Below, one piece after another: positions 51,831 to 62,730 of a DNA stretch of 64,000 bases (position 1 is its first letter; each line of letters opens with the position of its first letter). The DNA comes from Onchidella celtica (Eukaryota; Mollusca; Gastropoda; Systellommatophora; Onchidiidae), in the NCBI GenBank assembly GCA_963931925.1, contig OZ007569.1:42836021-42900020 (forward strand), written 5' to 3'. The translations under genes were made by a program, and so were the position numbers. The notes beneath the pieces were generated by a model. The model did not search any database, had not been told where the DNA came from, and saw only the letters and a program-made list of their open reading frames with translations.

Positions 51831-53072
51831 TGTGAGAGGATGAACGACTTTCTATTTTTAATGTGCTTTCATGGTAACTCTGGTGCGTGAGTAGGGGACG
51901 GCCACTCATAGTAGTTTATGGACACTTGGCCGAGTACCATTAATTGGATTATTTCCCTTGTAATACTAGCGCGGGACCCGTTATTCACATCACGGTGAAA
52001 AGCGCGCATTTTGATTGGTCAGTTGGAAATGTTGACCACCGGGCTTCCAACTCTTATATCATGGCTTTAAGTTTCATACAACTCGCTCCGTCGTTGTTAT
52101 CCGCCGACAGAAAGACGGGAACCCGAATTCATTGTTGAGAGTAGGCAATACCCTATCGGTACAAAATAGGTACTCATGATAACGTTTGTTATCAACGGAG
52201 ATACGTCGTATTAATGGACGAAAGTATCCCGCACAAAATTGTCGAATGTCGTTAGTCCTGAAGCTTTGAAAATTTACATTAAAACTATTACTGGGTTTCT
52301 GATATAAGTAGTCAGTTAGAATTTTAGCAGCAAGTTTCTACTTTATAATGGTACTAATTTTGTTGTACTTTGATGCACATATCCTATTGAAATAATTAAT
52401 AAGAGGGTCTCGGATTTAAAGTAAACCACGAGTTAGGCGCATGTTATCCCCGATAAATCCAACCTGGGTCAAATTTATTCAATTATTGCTGGAGGGGACG
52501 TTAGAGTAATTTCTGCAGTTTACTGGGATACCTAATTGACTTTTGTGTGCACCCTTTTAACCGTACTGTAAATTCGATTGTGTTAGGACCCTAACCGGTT
52601 ATGTTGTCGGGCTGGACTCCATGTCCGAGCCTTTCACTCGTCCAATTGGACTACGTAATAGCTCTCTCGGACGTCCGCGCCGGCTAATAAATAAGATGCG
52701 AGTTCGAGTGGTCAGCACACTCCATCAAAGACGCAGAGACAAGAGCCGACAGCACAGTGAACCTAGACCGGCGGCGGCCTGCCGTGGCGCGCCTCGCCCA
52801 AAACATGGCCTAGTCCAGTTGCGCCAGTAGCAGAGAAACTTTGGCTTATGGCTGGTTGGGCTTCTTTTTTTGGGCTTCTTCTTTTTCTGGGCTTCTTTTT
52901 CTTTTTCCTGGTAGGCTTTTCCCTATGCCTTTTGGTAGCGATACCTTTGTTAGGCTTTCGAATAAATAAGATTGCCAGCAGAACCCTGTGTTTGTTAATC
53001 CTGTGTATCCTTAAGGGAGTTACTATTGAACCCACGCAGTAACCACATTAGCCACTCGTAGTTCATCCAACA
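51831..53072 (+). mobile_element. solo LTR without the intron (1242 bp)
   Basis: Same family as the LTRs at 7-13 kb: begins TGTGAGAGG, ends CATCCAACA, with several per cent substitutions throughout. At 52844/52845 it runs directly from GAAACTTTGG into CTTATGGCTGG, lacking exactly the 1277-bp GT-AG segment found in the other copies. Confidence 0.93.
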
Positions 53073-53843
53073 GAAATTTTACAGAAAGATCTAGACAGTC
53101 TACAAAAATGGGAGAGGGACTGGCGTATGGAATTCCACCCCAATAAATGCCAAGTCCTGAGAATTTCAAATAAAAAACACAACATCACCTCAGACTACTT
53201 TATACACGACGAAAAATTGAGCGAAACACATGAGGCTAAATATTTGGGAGTTACATTGGACAGAAAACTTACATGGAACCAACACATTAATAACACATGT
53301 AACAAAGCAAACGGTATACTAGCATTTCTAAAAAGGAACATCTCTAACTGCGATAGGAAAGTAAAAGAAAAATGCTATAACACCTTTGTGAGGCCCTCCC
53401 TAGAGTATGGCTGCAGTGTCTGGGACCCCCACTGTCGAATAAACATAGACCAACTGGAAAGGGTCCAGAGGAGAGCTGCCCGCTTTGTGACAAATGACTA
53501 TACTAGAAGTAGTAGTGTAAATAAAATGATGAGAGACCTCGAGTGGACACCATTAGAAGAGAGGAGAGCAAAAAACAAAGTAAAAATATTTTATAAAGGC
53601 AGGGAAGGAAATATCCATATCCCACTGAACCACCTCACCATTAATACCAGAGGCAACAGAAGGAATAATATAAAATATAACATCCCAAGCTCACGGGTTA
53701 ACAGCCATCTTTATTCTTTTTACCCTAATGTCATCAGGATGTGGAACAACCTCCCGGCAGAAGTCCAAACACTATCGTCTGCAACGACTTTCGACAATGA
53801 ATTTAAGAACATTATTATCCGTTGCAGCTACCATTGTAACTAA
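53073..53843 (+). pseudogene. LINE reverse transcriptase, part after the LTR
   Basis: In frame with the upstream part: WRMEFHPNKCQVLRIS, KYLGVTLDRKLTWNQHI, VRPSLEYGCSVWDPH, QLERVQRRAARFVTNDY and MWNNLPAEVQT, the usual thumb and C-terminal part of CR1/Rex-group RTs, ending at TAA 53841-53843. Confidence 0.9.
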
Positions 53844-54078
53844 AGTGCGGGTTGTATGTCTGTGCACAATCTGGAAACCAAGAGATATTTATACCAGAGT
53901 TATATATACAAAAGACTTTATACAACTAATATATTTTTAAATGGTCTTAACATCTATGTAAGATTTTACCCTGTTTTTAGCCTCAGAGGAGCGACGTTGA
54001 GTCGCATATACTATAGTGCAGTTGGGGAATCGTCTTATAGTTATAGACGAACCAACTATAAAAGAAGAAGAAGAAGAT

Positions 54079-54690
54079 ATCAGTTGCGTGGCAATTTACG
54101 TATACATCTATTAAATCCAGGCGAATGGATCTCCATCCACACACATGTGACACTCGGGCTCATTACAGAGTCAACGGAAACATGAGTCTAAGACACGACT
54201 GCGAGTCGCATGCTTGGCGCAAGGCTAAATTTTAAGTTCAATAGAACGGTAAATTATTAATGGCATCCAGCTTCTGGGCATTCTATAATTTCTGTTTTAA
54301 TGGATTAGTATAGAATTAGAACAAACACATACTCACGCACGCACACAAGTTACAGGGTGGAAAACAAAACTGCAGAGTTTATTTGGGAAATATTGGAGAG
54401 TGCAGGTTGATTTAATACCGTAACTAGGCCTACCTCACCCCCCCACCCCCGCCCCCCCCCCACCCAACCTTAAAAAAGCTGTCCCACACGTTAAAACAGT
54501 GTAAGTTATTTCTGGTCCCACATGATCCTATCCACGACGACTTGCCATGTCCCCATGGGAGCGAGTGTTTTCTCGAGCGGGCGGCCAGACATACAGAGAC
54601 AAAAATAAAAGACTCCGCCTGCATGAGGTGGTCGTGAGCACAGACGACCACTGTAGGCCTACCAGAAGCTGAAGAAGCCCAATTTTCGTG
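54079..54690. other. spacer between the LINE and the THAP gene
   Basis: No gene seen. A C-rich tract lies at 54435-54464. Two TAGGCCTA octamers lie at 54425 and 54654. Confidence 0.5.
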
Positions 54691-54699
54691 ACTACCGGA

Positions 54700-54788
54700 A
54701 ATATGCGCACCGCCATTTTGGATGAGTGCAAACTTCACTTGACTCGTTCAGTAAACTCGCCAACTAGGAATAAAGATTCATTATTAAG
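54700..54788 (+). other. candidate 5' non-coding exon of the THAP gene
   Basis: Sequence around GCGCACCGCCATTTTGGATG leads to a strong donor TTAAG/GTGAGT at 54788. A pyrimidine-rich acceptor TTGTTCAG lies at 56234, four bases before the THAP start codon. The exon start is a guess. Confidence 0.5.
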
Positions 54789-55079
54789 GTGAGTGGGTGA
54801 AGTACCCTAATTTCGGTTGTTGTAGACATATGCATTACATGTAATTTGTTTGCATAATCAGCGAGTGTATTGTAGATTTAGACCAACATGAGAATTACGT
54901 TGAAGAAGAAGAGCCGAAGTGGTCTGCGGCTGCCACCAACGATTGGAGTCGTGAGCCAGTTTTAATGTGTTGATCTAGTCTAGAATGAAGAAAGACCTAG
55001 GAGTAGCCTGCAATACAAACACCCACCACAACAAAGTATTTTTACAATTTTTATAATTCCGATATATTGATCCACAGAT

Positions 55080-55510
55080 CACTGCCCTAAGTACAGTTGT
55101 AGATCTAGATCTAGATCTAGAAAATCTAGATCTAAATCTAGGTCTTGTACCCACCTTGTCATCTTTGGATTTGGTGGCATTTAAAAAGTAAAAAAAAGTA
55201 AGATTATTATAATAAAATATCCTAGGTATAGATCTAGATCTAGAATAGATCTAGAATCTAGATTTATAAAAATCACTTTAATTAATATCCCATGAGCCTG
55301 AGGAGAAATTCACTTTCTCAGAGAGCATTTTTATTAAGAGCATTTATAATGTAATTTATCTTATTCTTGACCTTTTTATAGATCTAGATCTAGATCTACA
55401 TGGTCTACAATACAATACATCACGTCTAACATATCACTGCATAGGTTTATCTCGGAACTTTAATATGCCATACATGTATCTAGAGATCTAAATCTAGATT
55501 AGATAATCCT
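55080..55510. repeat. AGATCT/TCTAGA-rich cluster
   Basis: Repeated runs of AGATCTAGATCT near 55104, 55229 and 55380 and many single copies. The same motif clusters at 29150-29240 and around units A and B in eIF3K intron 1. Confidence 0.7.
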
Positions 55511-56238
55511 ATAAAATAATTCAAAACAAAACATTTAATGTCTTCAAATTTAAATTAAAATAATCTTTAGTACCTTTACTCTCACTGTCAGTAGTGAGTA
55601 GCTGAGTGTGAGCATGAGCATGTAATGTTTAGCCCAGAAGATCCCAGACTATACATTGACAAAGGTTGCGAAAGGTTGCAATTTATATTATATTGTAATC
55701 CATGATCAATAAAAAAAATTATAAGACTTTCCAGAAGTAGATCTATTTTAAAATCAAGATTGATCAAGACTAAGAGAAGAGAATACTAAAATGCAGATTT
55801 TACATCATCTGCACACATGCCCATATCATTATCAATGAACCATAGTCAGAGAGTAAATTAAAACAAATAGCTGGCTGTCTCACTGTAGGTAGTGGCAGTG
55901 AAAATTCAAACATAAAAAAAAAGAAGACGGAATTAGTTATCTCACTTGAAGAAGACTATCAATTTAAGTATGTGTGCAAAATTTCAGAGCTGTAAGTTTA
56001 AAAATTAAAGGCATGGCGAGCATTTGAAAATTTCGCGATTACCGTTTTTTGCGAAAAGTGACGGAAACCCATTTTTTGGAGTCGTCTATATTCTTCAAAT
56101 GAATGTTAGTCATGTTAGGAAACATTCTTCCTACTTTAATCATGTCTGTACTATACATGGTGTAAGAAAAACAAACAAGTCACTGTGACTAGATGTATTT
56201 GATACAAAGTTGTTTTTGTGTGTGTGTTGTTCAGGAAC

Positions 56239-59200
56239 ATGACGACAAGGTGCTGCACATGGAACTGCACCAACTGCCGCTCCAAAAATATAGACCCTCG
56301 AACAGGATGCCATGTCCGAATGCACAAATTCCCAGATCCATATGCTGAAAAGGAAAGGTATGTAAAGGTTTGCAAAAGCTATTCTTTAACCCTTAGAACT
56401 AGAAGACAAAAGAGCCAATTATCGGCCTAATTATTTTACAGTGAAAAAGGTGATGGGGCCAATCATCGGCCTGACTGTGTACTACCTCAGTAGTGAAAAA
56501 GGCGAACAGGTCGATTATCGGCCCATTGATAAAGCAGATCTGATTTGTCGTGTCATGCTCTTGTAACCAATCAGAATGCCCGTTTCATAAAGTCGATGGA
56601 TCTGTACATATCATAATGATGGGTCCTCCTAGATCCTGCTGTTGTAAACACATCTATAGTCGTATTTTTGTCCTCTGAACATGTCTTTCTAGATGGGTAA
56701 CATCCAAGATACCCCCGTCTCCAGAGGGTTAATCATCCTACTCACCATATTATTTCAGACAAGTTAATAAATTTACAGTTTCTTGAAATGAAGAAGTAGT
56801 GGAATGTAAAAGTATACATTACCAAATTGAAGACGTATTAAATATAAGTAAAAAATTGGCAAAAAGTAAAGTTGTATGTAGCATTAGTAGCAAAGCCTTC
56901 GTATTCGCATTATAACACGTTATCATGGGTCCAACCTACCCACACACCTAAGTGTCTTGGCGCACATTTATAGGAAAATGCCGATGACCGCTGTTGGAGG
57001 TCTGTGATACTGAAAGGGTTATGGTTGATTCTCAAAGCTAGAGTTACATGAAAACTCCATTTTTTAATTTTTTTTTTCCATTTGTTTTTAAAGTTTGGTT
57101 CATCAATTTTATTTATTTTGGTTTTGCTTTATATAAAATTGCAATAACATCACTTTTTCTTTTTTTCTAGATGCCAACAGTGGATTGTAAATGCTGGTAG
57201 ACTTGACCTCACTCTGGAGAATATTAAACACAAGAGAGTCTGCTCAATTCATTTTGAGCCCTCTGCCTATGCCTGCCCAACTGACATGTCCCAGTCATCG
57301 TTATTGCCAACTGCCATCCCAACAATTGCAGATTGTCCCAATCCACCGGCGCTGACCACAGTTAATCGCGAAACACCATTTGAGGGAGATACCAACTGCC
57401 AGCCACCAACAGTTACAAGTGAAGCACCATTTGAGAGAGAAACTGAAAACCAGCTGTCAGCAATTAAACAGGAATCACCATTTGAGAGAGAAACCGATTA
57501 TCAGCTGCCAACAATTAAACAGGAATCACCATTTGAGACAGAAACCGATGACCAGCTGCCAGCAATTAAACAGGAATCACCATTTGAGAGAGAAACTGAT
57601 TACCAGCCATTAACAATTACAAGCGAAGCACCATTTGAGAGAGAAACCGATGACCAGCTGCCAGCAATTAAACAGGAATCACCATTTGAGAGAGAAACCG
57701 ATTACCAGCCACCAATAATTGAACAGGAAGCATCATTTGAGAGACAAACCGATTACCAGTCATCAACCATTAAACGCGAAGCACCATTTGAGAAAGAAGC
57801 CGATTACCAGGCACCAACAAAACAACATAAGGAAGAGGAAGCTAATGTGGATCATCATGATGTAGTAGATAGTTCAACTCTAATCAGTGCAGAAATTGAA
57901 AATGAGGAGGTGACAAAGTTAAAGGAAGAAATTAAAAATCTCCAAGACCAAATCAAGAAACTTCAACAGGACAAGTACCAACTAATTCAAAAATTAAAAA
58001 GAGCACAAAGAAAATCTGTGGTATCTCTATTCTGTGGTGGTGAGTGAAGTGTGGGCCACATTGCTCCCCTGCCCATCTGTCATTTCAAACGTCCACACTG
58101 GCTAGGTATGACGTACGTCAAGAATTTTCTGTATGTTGGCAAATTACAATTCACCTGTAAGGCAAACATCTGCACCAGCTGTATGAAGTAAGAATAGTGG
58201 ATTACAGTGGATCCTGTATGTGTTGTGCATTTACAGTAATGGAAACCACTTCCTACCCTAGAGATGCCTTATGCGATTTTCTACTGCAGTTACACCACGC
58301 CCGGTGAGTAGTTTATAATATAGTTCAAGTTGCATGTAAGGCTCGGCTGGTACCACAGGTTTTAATAGATCTATTTAGTGATCTTCTTTGGATAATAATG
58401 GTACTTTATATGATCTCTGATTTGAATATTTACATTGTAACGAACGCAAACCCTGATGCAAAACCTGATCTTAAAAAAATACAAATGTGCACATAGGCCC
58501 ACACGTATACACATGTAACCTGAACTTTTGATGTGGCCGTATGTACATGGACATTTCCATGCAAACGTCAGCCTTGCGGCCAAAATCTTATCTTGAACAC
58601 GTGATGAAAGTTTTAAAAATAATTTTTCAACTGAAACATCATCCATACATTGAAAATGAAATTGAGTATGAATTATAATTAACTATAAAAACATCCATCT
58701 TGCACACACACATACACACACACAGACACGCCCTTGCAGTATCCCTCTTCTGTGACTCAAATGGAACTCCCGCTGATAATAGTGATAGACAGAATGTTCA
58801 TACTGCAGACTGGTGCTTATTGCTAGTGAGGCTACCATGTGTTCAAGAGTAGTCCGAAAAGAAGGAAAAAAGTCACTCAAAATAGATTTAGTTTTCAGTT
58901 TAACTTAAACTTTAAGTAGTAACCAATGCAATGGAAGCGGAAAGAAGGAGTTTATGTTACCACATGAATTTGACTTCAGTGTCTCATTGAAAGAAAAAGA
59001 TATCCGCAGTTTTTCCAGTTTTAATCTGTGAGTCTGCGTTTAGTGTGCGAGGTGATCAACCATGAAAGGAGCGTCAGCGTAAGGCACAGCTGTGTGTGCG
59101 AGGTTGTTTTCAGACATTGTACACCACTGCTCAGAAAGGACGCTTTTGCCAGTGCGACTTAAGGAGTCCTTCTCTTTTCAAAAGGTTTAAACATTGCTTT

Positions 59201-59582
59201 TCGGGATTATTTTTGCTTATAATTCTTACTGAATGAATTTAAATCAGATACATTGTTTGTCTCTATATGCTGGACAGTCTCCTCTTCAAATATTCAACAT
59301 TTTTTTAAATCACAGTGTTGGGTATTTGACTGCAAATCATTGCTGTGTTATATTTTTATATGTTAAGGGTGTTTCAGTCTTGTTATGTAACAATAAAAAA
59401 AAAACAACATGCAATTCTAATGCAACTCATGTCATCATCTCTCAGACCTTCCTGAAAACTTCACTATTTTGTTGTGCCTGAGCTCAACTTCATGTTTCTC
59501 ATGATTTTCCTTAACAGGTATCCACTGTTTGGGATCAGATTATGTCACTGACTTCATAGAAAGATGTTTCAGTAACAGCTGA
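56239..59582 (+). CDS. THAP-domain protein with 17-residue repeats and coiled coil
   Basis: THAP proteins are zinc-dependent DNA-binding factors. Coding exons are 56239-56357 and 57171-58039 (GT-AG, AG/A arginine codon split). The C2CH module is C6-x3-C10, W44 and C64-x2-H67 with HKFPDP between and LLPTAIPTI after it, as in the family. Nine 17-residue repeats follow (about 57370-57828, type ESPFERETDYQLPTIKQ), then a coiled coil (EVTKLKEEIKNLQDQIKKLQ). The frame can stop at 58047 (331 residues). However, GGTG/GTGAGT at 58039 is a good donor, and the acceptor TTAACAG at 59517 continues in phase for 21 codons to TGA at 59580. I prefer the spliced end but both are open. An upstream 5' UTR exon probably ends at 54788. 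Confidence 0.82.
56420..56535. repeat. three-copy degenerate repeat in THAP intron
   Basis: GTGAAAAAGGYGA...ATCGGCC recurs about every 57-65 bp. Confidence 0.5.
57370..57828 (+). repeat. 51-bp coding tandem repeat, nine units
   Basis: Each unit encodes 17 residues around PFERETD. Five units contain the I-K-x-E tetrapeptide. Units alternate between a KQE and a TSE junction, suggesting duplication of larger blocks. Confidence 0.9.
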
Positions 59583-59611
59583 CACTTTTGGACAACATGG
59601 AACCTGTAACT
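59518..59611 (+). other. candidate third coding exon of the THAP gene
   Basis: Flanked by TTAACAG at the left and GTAAGT at the right. In the THAP phase it reads IHCLGSDYVTDFIERCFSNS then TGA. A further well-formed acceptor (CTTTTTCAG at 61204) starts a possible 3' UTR exon that could run to AATAAA near 62708. Confidence 0.45.
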
Positions 59612-59627
59612 GTAAGTATCAAATTTT

Positions 59628-59827
59628 GGAGAGAGTTTGGCACATCCCGACCACCTAGTCATGGCTACCCTGTCCCTAAGCCCATCCTTATCCCTTAACC
59701 TAAACCTAAATCTAATTAAATGGTATCGCTAATCTTCCCCTTTCAATAAGGAAACAGAAAGAAAATCTGTGAAGAATTTTATCTTAAAATATCAGGGTTC
59801 AGGGTGGTCAGGATTAGAACTCTTACC
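59628..59827. mobile_element. MITE with GG ends and 8-bp target duplication
   Basis: The ends GGAGAGAGTTTGG and (inverted) GGTAAGAGTTCTAAT lead into a shared GACCACC block. Flanks are CAAATTTT and CAAATTCT. The core has CCTAAACCTAAATCTAA, like the element at 27873-28090. It starts 16 bp after the donor at 59611. Confidence 0.65.
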
Positions 59828-60184
59828 CAAATTCTCCTACTGCTGTTAGTAGTGTAACATTACAGGTTGCCTTTAGGCAAGAATGTAACTTGGATCACCA
59901 GTCTTTTAGAATGCTGGGCATGTAATCCAGTGCTCTTCAAGATACAGGGGTGTAGATCTTTCAGATTTTTTCATTTTGTTGAATTTTGAGGGTAAATTCC
60001 TAGATCTAGAGCTAAATCTGTCCTTATTTTTAGTTATTTCAGGTTGTTTTTGTTTTCTTTGTTCACTGATGATATATTTTTTCAACAGTAACAAATTGAA
60101 ACCTAAAAAGTACGAATAAAAACAGTTAATTTCACAACTACATTAATGCTATTGTCACGACATTGGTTTGCTGTTTGTACGACG

Positions 60185-60285
60185 AATTTTCTGAGAAAAA
60201 TTCTCTGACGGACGAGTTCCCTTCACTATCGTTAGTCCAAGAATCTCCGAAGGTTTCAGAGAAAAATTCTCTGACCCACGAAAAT
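60185..60285. repeat. duplicated palindromic segment
   Basis: GAGAAAAATTCTCTGAC occurs at about 60190 and 60260. The second copy forms TCAGAGAAAAATTCTCTGA, a perfect inverted repeat with a 3-nt loop. Open frames on both strands here are a by-product of this symmetry. Confidence 0.6.
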
Positions 60286-60609
60286 AGCCTAGGCCTAGCC
60301 AAGCGGGGAAATAGATGCAAGACAAAGGAAGTAAATCTAATTGTTTTTAGTTGTAAACAGCATCGCGGCTTTTCATTTTCAGAGAATTTTTTCAAATGTC
60401 ATTTACACCCCTGAAGACAAATCCGACAGTTTATTGCATGTTACCACTGGCGTTTATCTTTACATGTTACTTACAAGTTACAAGCTTTGCTGAAAGTGAA
60501 ATTCTGTCACTGCCCAAAATCAGATTATGGGGAACTTTACTGTTCATGCACATAATCATAATATATGTAGTTTATGCGAAACTTCTTGAGACACCCGTAG
60601 TCAGATTGT

Positions 60610-60960
60610 CGCTTGGTCCCCAGTGAAAAGGCTTTTTGTATTGGTGGGCCAAAATTGTGGAACAACATCAGCATTGACACCAGGAAAAGTGAAAGCATTG
60701 TCACATTTAAAAATAGGCTCAAAACTGAAATGTTTAGGACTACTTTCATTGAAACTGAATGATGTCCGTTTTTTGGTCTCAGAGGTTTGAGGATAAGAGT
60801 AGATCGTGTGTTTGTGAATGTGTGAGAGTGGGAACATGATGAACTGATTTTTTGTTAATCCCGTTTTTAATTTTAGTTCAGCGCCTTAGAGCACATCATT
60901 TTTCTTGTGTGGATTTGAGCGCTATATAGGTTAATTATTACTTATTAAATTTATTGATGA
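60610..60960 (+). mobile_element. LINE 3'-end fragment (L2/CR1-like)
   Basis: The plus-strand frame reads EKAFCIGGPKLWNNIS, then IVTFKNRLKTEMFRTTF and stops at about 60762. Later come TTTGAGCGCTATATAGG and an AT-rich tail. This is the same C-terminal region as the fragment at 47778-48335, in opposite orientation. Confidence 0.75.
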
Positions 60961-61204
60961 ATCAGTGGTGGTGTACTCTGGTAGACACATGGGAATTCAA
61001 ACAGTTAAAGGATAACTGATGTGCTTTGCTCTTTATGAAATATTATAAGATTGGGGAAATAAATACATGTATAATGTATTGGACTCCTATTGCATGGTCT
61101 AAAAAAATTTCCAGTGGTCACAGGTTTATGTTTGTTTTTTAGGTTTTCAAGATGATTTTCTGAGTCCAGTCTTTAATTTTGTCCAAATAATTTTCCTTTT
61201 TCAG

Positions 61205-61320
61205 AACAGAACTCCTTCAGAGAGGGCAATCATCCCAAAGATACAGAATAAGGCCCACCTTAAGAGACAACAAAATTCACCTCTGAAATACAATGGGTAT
61301 GATGTAACTGTGATCTAATC
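61205..61320 (+). other. possible exon, function unknown
   Basis: After CTTTTTCAG an open stretch reads NRTPSERAIIPKIQNKAHLK and continues to TAA near 61318. Joined to the ATG at 59597 in the preceding exon it would give about 41 residues; otherwise it is 3' UTR of the THAP transcript. No family recognised. Confidence 0.3.
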
Positions 61321-61486
61321 TGCCTTTTGGACTGTCACAGTGAAAAAGGGGAATATGTTGTGAGAGACTTGACCTTCATCACCAAGTGGCACGAACATGA
61401 AGTTGGAAATGCAGATTAAACAAATATATAACTAGATGAAGTTCCCGGCATTATCCGGGATAATGAACCCACCGTTCCCGTCCCCG

Positions 61487-61489
61487 TCC

Positions 61490-61521
<32 letters not shown>
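61487..61521. repeat. C run followed by (CT)n
   Basis: Twelve C residues or more, then about ten TC units and a T run. Confidence 0.9.
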
Positions 61522-62730
61522 TTTTGGTCTAGAAAGCTTCCCATAATTATTCTACATTCTTACTACAGATTTCATGCACTCCAGAGCACTACGCACTGAT
61601 TTCTGGTAGGGAAATTGCCCGCACCGAACTGAACATGTATTAATACATCGTTTCCGGTGCAGTGAGCTTACCACTGGGAGCCAAAACAAAGATCATTGTA
61701 TTTTACTTTCTTCCGACTTTTAGTTTAAAAGTACCTGAAACTTGAATCAACATAATTGGTCGACACAAAAGCGATTGGGGCTGGATTAGTTGATACTTAA
61801 GAAAATTAATTTTATAACTTTTGAAACTGGCATTTAGGCTGTAGAGTCGAGCAAAAAAAGGGGGCGAAATTGCACCACAACGAATTACTCCCACCACTAA
61901 TTTTTTTTATAATAAGATATTATATAATATGAGTAATTTCTTCAGTGGTAGTATATTGGGTCAACATTTTGAAGATCTGTGCCCATGTGTTATGGTTCAG
62001 ATATATGCCACTAATGAACACATTTCCATGAACTTTCACTGTGCAGACAGATTGGATGATTCTAATTTCTATCCAAGATTTTGAAGAAATTGTATCATTT
62101 CTTAAAGGACAGTTGCCTAACATCCTATTAGAAATGGACATTTATGTATACATGTCCATGTAATTAATGAACAAGAAAGAATTGAGTATTACCTTATGGA
62201 ATAATTGAGTTATTGAGTTATACAATGTATGCATTTGGTACTGTCAAATCCCTGCACTTGTCAGTCTGTTGGCAATGGTTCAGCATAAGTATCATTCATC
62301 TTGGTTATGACATGCATGTACTATGTAGTTCTTTTCAGAATATTGCAACGGAACAGGCAGGTAGATGTAATTGTGTATTGTCAGTTGATAATATGCTGAA
62401 TACCTTGAAGTCAAACTGAGGTTTCGAGAAAATGAGAAAAAAACTTTTCCATTCACATACCAAACAATTCTGATTGCAGATTGTGATGGGTACATCTACA
62501 TTACAAAATCTGTTAAGGACACAGAGTGGTTTTTCTTGTGGAAAAAGTGACATAGGTTAAGCAGTTAAATTTTGAACTGACTTTGGCATTTATGAGGCAG
62601 CCTGAGAATACGTATCCATCCAGTGGCAAAAATCTTAGTACGTGTATTGAATAATCAGCTTCCACAGCCAAACCATTCCTACATCTTGTATGTAAGTTTT
62701 AGCATGAAATAAAGCTTCTGAATGCTTTAA

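Larger units (their letters stand above)
49805..54078 (+). mobile_element. CR1/jockey-like LINE, 5'-truncated, carrying a solo LTR
   Basis: Endonuclease and RT lie in one frame, interrupted by TGA at 51083-51085 and by the LTR at 51831-53072. The first endonuclease motif is cut (starts at SIWNKKEELSSFL) and no ORF1 is present, a usual 5' truncation. After the stop at 53843 a 3' UTR ends in GAA repeats near 54061-54077. Confidence 0.88.

Noticed and set aside
60138-60414. Overlapping open frames on both strands with FSEN/SVREFFSE repeats
   Set aside because: They are produced by a duplicated palindromic DNA segment and have no start context or homology that I recognise.
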